Part shown: piece by piece, positions 60,401-64,000 of the stretch
Layout of the letters: each line of letters starts with the position of its first letter
Position numbering within the stretch: the first letter of the stretch is position 1
Source of the DNA: Edolisoma coerulescens
Taxonomy: Eukaryota; Chordata; Aves; Passeriformes; Campephagidae
Length of the DNA: 64,000 nucleotides
Direction: 5' to 3'
Assembly: GCA_013397115.1 (NCBI GenBank)
Contig: VWZW01000996.1
Coordinates: 1,999,611-2,063,610, forward strand
The notes under the pieces: model-generated
Database searches by the model: none
Told to the model about the DNA's origin: nothing
The model's input: the letters and a program-made list of their open reading frames with translations, nothing else
Translations under genes and position numbers: made by a program

Positions 60401-63400
60401 TTGTTTTTGTAAAGTATAGTTACAGTAGCTTGTTTGGCAATTTGTGACCTAACTGCTTAGATTGCCACAGAAGTACCATGACACTGAGGGCAGTCTGGTA
60501 TTTATTTGCATTGCCAAGTACGGCAGCAGGTCATACACACAATCCCTTCACCTTCTAATTTGCACACAAGCAGGAATTATTTTTTTCACCTTAGACTACC
60601 AAAGCTATAATTTTGCACGCTGTGACAGAGCTGGGGCAGGCAGGAATTGCAGACCTTTGCATTTGTACAGCACCTGAAGGTCAAACATCAGCTTTCAGCA
60701 CAGGGTTTAGCTGGAGTTGGTGTGATGCTTCATTTCTGCCCTTCAGCCACAGCAGCAAGCAAGCAACTGGTTCCTCCCTGGCAAATACAGCTGTTAAATA
60801 TATATTAGCCTACTCTATTTTTATTTAGAAATCTTACCGTAACTTGAGATGGAGTTGTTAGGAATAATCAAGCCAAAGCAAGAAACAAACTACAAGCAGG
60901 CACGTAAAAATACACTTCAACAAGTTAGCACTGCACGTCCTAATCTTTCACTGCTCTGTTACTCTGAATATTTACTCTGTTTCAGAAATACTTAAGAACC
61001 CACAGACCACTGACTATTCCCAAAGTTCCTGGGACATTGCTGCTTTTTGCCCTTTTTTCTGAATTAACATAACAGGAAACCCGTATCTGCGTCACATAGT
61101 ACATAAAATATATTTAACATCAGCATTCTAAAAAATAAATATTTATTTATCTTGCTAAGAAAAACAAAATCCCGAACAGTCTGGAAGGCAGTCACTGCTA
61201 TGCCCTGGAGGACAATATTCTGACTTCCCTCAACATGTTTTTCAATGCATCAAGGATCTCTAAACAGCACTGTGCAGATCTACATGTTCCTGCCAAGAAG
61301 AGTAATGAAATAAAACATAATCCCAGTCATTTTAACTGAGCAAGCTCTTTGTTAAGGTTTATCAACGTACAAAAATGAACTTCATGACTGAAATATACCT
61401 TTACAGTCAGCAGTAATGGGAGAGGGGAAACCACAGAGCTAGGGATGGTAGAGCTGGAAAAAAGCCACACTTCTATGGTATTGGTTTTATCTTACTCAAC
61501 AGCTTCTATAAGTCTTTCACACTGGCTTTGAACAATGCTCTCTCATGTTTGCATTTTAAATTAATTTAATCCTTCAGAAAAGTGCCACGTGCCCAATACT
61601 GTGGAATCCTACCTATCTTCAGCAGTTCCAGAGATGCAGAACAAGAAAATCCTTACCATATTACCCTTCCAAATTTCTAGAAAATATTATGTGTAAAAGC
61701 CTATCTAATTCAGAATAGATAAAATGATTTTTAAAAAGGAAATTATGGATTCCATGAGAAAGCAACCAGATTTGAACAGAGATAAAGACAACTCACAACT
61801 ACAAGTAGCTTATAGTCAGGAAATGTGGTTTAATAGATACAATTCCTCCAAAGCACCAAGCAGTTTCTGAATAGCATTAGGAGTCCAATAAAAATTTAAA
61901 AATGAAAAAAAATTTTTTTCTTTTTTGCAGTGGTTCAACTGAAGTATTTTGCCACTCTTACAAATGATCCAAACTGAAAGGAGTTGTAATGCAACTATGC
62001 AATTATTAGCTCATGACATCTTTTTGAGGTTCTCAACAGAAAAATAAAATTTAAGACATGTTATACATGTATTTACTATATGTCATCTACCTTATCTGAA
62101 CTTCATGCTATACAGCCTTTGAAGTACACGTTGAAGGTTTTTGTTCAATTCACCCAACTGAAACCACACAAAACAACATAAAAGCCATGTTGAAGCACTG
62201 CAGCTGGAGCCAAGACACAAAGTTTGATCTTGGGAAGACAAAACAATACCTAATGGTCTTGCTGGTGCCAAGCTTTTCCTTTTTTTTGCCCAGAAAGAGT
62301 CTGCTAGGGGAGCAGTGAAAATCCTGCCGGCACCATCCTTGTCCAGAAGAGGATCAAGTAATTAACTTCTCACTCTAAGTCCTAATTCCCTGCAGCAGGG
62401 AGAGGGGGTGGGGGGCTAAGCAGCCCATTTCACTTAAGAGGGATGGCTTTAAGAAGGCTTTGCCTCAAACAGCAGGGCTCAGTTGCTGCTCATTTCAAGC
62501 AGTGGCTGCTACAGAGAGGCAGAGGCAAGGAAGGGAGAGCGGCTTGAGACAATCATAGGCTCTGTGCTGGTAGAGCATGACTGCATTCAGAATAAAAACT
62601 AATTGGATTTTTCAAGACACATAGTTAACTTCTACAAATATATAAAACTTAAGCACTACCATGAGACCTTTCAGCCAAATGCACGTAGTTTTGTTTGCTT
62701 GCTTGGGTTTTTATGGTCTTCTCTCTGCAGTCTTAAATACACTATCAGAACTAAACCCATCCAGCACAAACAGGTTTACCTTTGACCAATGCCAAGAGGA
62801 AAACTGAAATACCAGAGTAATTTCAGATCTACAGGACCACCAAGAATATTTATTTGCCCACCTCACTGATCTACCAGATGTCACCTGATTAATACACCTA
62901 AAAAGGAGTAAAAAAACCCAACATGTTCACAGATGAAAATGGGCATATCCAAAACTTATGCATGTTCTCTGGTACCCAATCACAAAATAGGAAATCACAT
63001 AGTTCATGCATCCCTGGTGTAACCACTTCCATATTTTTATCCTGCCTTGTGACATTCAGTATTGTCTTCTTATACTTTGACCTCCCCAGACACAATATGG
63101 CTGTTTGTGAAATGAACATATGCTATCTTGCATTGGTGATGCTCTACTTTATTTTGGAACCCATGTAACTGCATGTGATCTTGATGTACTTGCTAGTGTC
63201 AGAACATAAGGTGATAGATACTATATTACAGGTGATACAGAACAGGAAAGCACAGAGCCTGTTTCTAAATTAAATCACTTCACTTTGTTGCCTTAAATTT
63301 GGTTTCCAGCAGCCCTGAAACACCACATTATTTAATGACCTCTACAAGTAGATTTTTACCCTTGAAGGTCTTGTAGGTATTTTTATCTTCTTGTGGTCTC

Positions 63401-64000
63401 CAAAGGTGCCTCAGAACAGCGCATAACACAAAGGTGGAAGACGCCACAGTTCACATATGTGACAAGTGACAAAAATCACGCTGGAAATAAACTCTTCCTT
63501 TTTTTCTTGTCTCTGCACTTGAAATAGTATCTGAAACCACAAAGGAAACAAAACCAGGTGGTGGAGGACAGCTGGTACCATGAGGGGACCATGCCAATGC
63601 TGCTGAAAATCTGCATGACCTACAGGCCAGACAGCCATCTCTGAATTGGTCCCAGCTCACTGCGGTATTCATTTGCCACTTCACCTCAGAGAAACTCAGG
63701 ATGTCCAGGGAGTTCCAAATGGGGAACATCGATGGAAAAGATGCAAGGAATGGTGAGCTGTGCACATCAAATGCTGTACCAAACTCTAGCAAAGAGCAGA
63801 GATTGACTGGCATCAGGAACACCACTATTTTGTAATGACTGTTTAGAAATGAAATATTTTCTAGAATTCACTTTTATAAATAACCACCTTCAACCATTTT
63901 GGTCTGAGATTTTCATTACCCGTAAAAATCAGACTCTCCTTGTTGCCAAGACACACGTATGCTAGCCAAACCTTTTTTAAGTCAGATTTCTATTTAATTA

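Larger units (their letters stand above)
1..64000 (-). other. TBC1D4: TBC1D4 gene, internal part (exons 2-9, introns 1-9; both ends outside the window)
   Basis: Eight minus-strand exons join into one 443-codon open frame that matches TBC1D4 (AS160) along its length. TBC1D4 is known as the cytosolic Rab GTPase-activating protein that restrains GLUT4 vesicle traffic until Akt or AMPK phosphorylates it and 14-3-3 proteins bind. The paralogue TBC1D1 is excluded because the segment with RRRHASAPSHVQP and the segment with MRGRLGSVDSFER are AS160 sequences; TBC1D1 differs at both. Every junction has AG and GT and the phases agree (0, except phase 1 between exons 5 and 6). Exon 1 (start codon and most of PTB1) lies beyond 64000. 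The Thr642 region, TBC domain and stop lie beyond base 1. Exon numbers assume one exon upstream of exon 2. Confidence 0.96.
44828..64000 (-). other. TBC1D4: TBC1D4 intron 1, part D (to the window edge)
   Basis: This is 19.2 kb of AT-rich intron. It contains an 11-bp inverted repeat at 45179-45234, tandem duplications at 46675-46712 and 47452-47502, an unexplained sense-strand open stretch at 50243-50493, the N gap at 54358-54432, a G-run at 55603-55620, an A/C-rich tract at 57371-57412 and a G-rich run near 62399-62417. No CpG-island-like exon 1 is seen. Longer open frames such as 44866-45210, 59419-59781 and 63451-63825 are unrecognised. Confidence 0.8.

Noticed and set aside
63451..63825. 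124-codon minus-strand frame
   Set aside because: Unrecognised and without a clear acceptor or donor. It does not resemble TBC1D4 exon 1 (no PTB-like strands joining to VPDVISSIRQ).
1..64000. TBC1D1 as the gene identity
   Set aside because: The exon 2 and exon 9 segments (RRRHASAPSHVQP, MRGRLGSVDSFER) are specific to TBC1D4; TBC1D1 has different sequences there.
1..64000. tRNA, rRNA, CRISPR arrays, prokaryotic operons or provirus coding regions
   Set aside because: None was seen on either strand. The only retroviral-type sequence is LTR without gag, pol or env.

Overview
The window is vertebrate nuclear DNA, most probably from a bird. It is AT-rich and mostly non-coding, with short exons bounded by GT-AG splice sites. 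It contains two 3' ends of chicken-repeat-1 (CR1) LINEs and one LTR of a type I recall as common in bird genomes. No tRNA, rRNA, CRISPR array or bacterial-style gene cluster is present.

The only gene I can identify with confidence is TBC1D4 (AS160), on the minus strand and running off both ends of the window. Eight internal coding exons lie in the first 15.6 kb: 409-483, 4010-4129, 4793-4903, 5685-5776, 7604-7736, 10256-10360, 13515-13604 and 14978-15580. They total 1,329 nt, or 443 codons, and join in one open frame with consistent splice phases. They encode the end of the first PTB region, a long regulatory linker, the second PTB region, and part of the phosphorylated segment before the Rab-GAP (TBC) domain. 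Four known regulatory phosphosites of the mammalian protein can be placed: the counterparts of Ser318 and Ser341 in exon 2, Ser570 in exon 8 and Ser588 in exon 9. The Thr642 site, the TBC domain and the stop codon lie beyond base 1. Exon 1 and the promoter lie beyond base 64000. I number the exons on the assumption that a single exon precedes exon 2.

From 15581 to 64000 the sequence is one uninterrupted intron 1, at least 48.4 kb long. It holds a roughly 1.03-kb solo-LTR-like element at 26087-27118 in plus orientation, with its own AATAAA and a degenerate 48-bp tandem array. It also holds CR1 ends at 30622-30698 and 44618-44827, a possible short LTR remnant near 36216, small tandem duplications, A/C-rich tracts, G-runs, a 75-base assembly gap at 54358-54432 and two single Ns. 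I see no CpG-island-like promoter.

The best leads for something undescribed are a few open stretches flanked by plausible splice sites that do not belong to TBC1D4. These are a plus-strand terminal-exon candidate at 38386-38790, a plus-strand 81-nt phase-0 exon candidate at 6347-6427, and a sense-strand open stretch at 50243-50493. None matches a protein I recognise, and all could be chance. Nothing here convincingly shows a new system.
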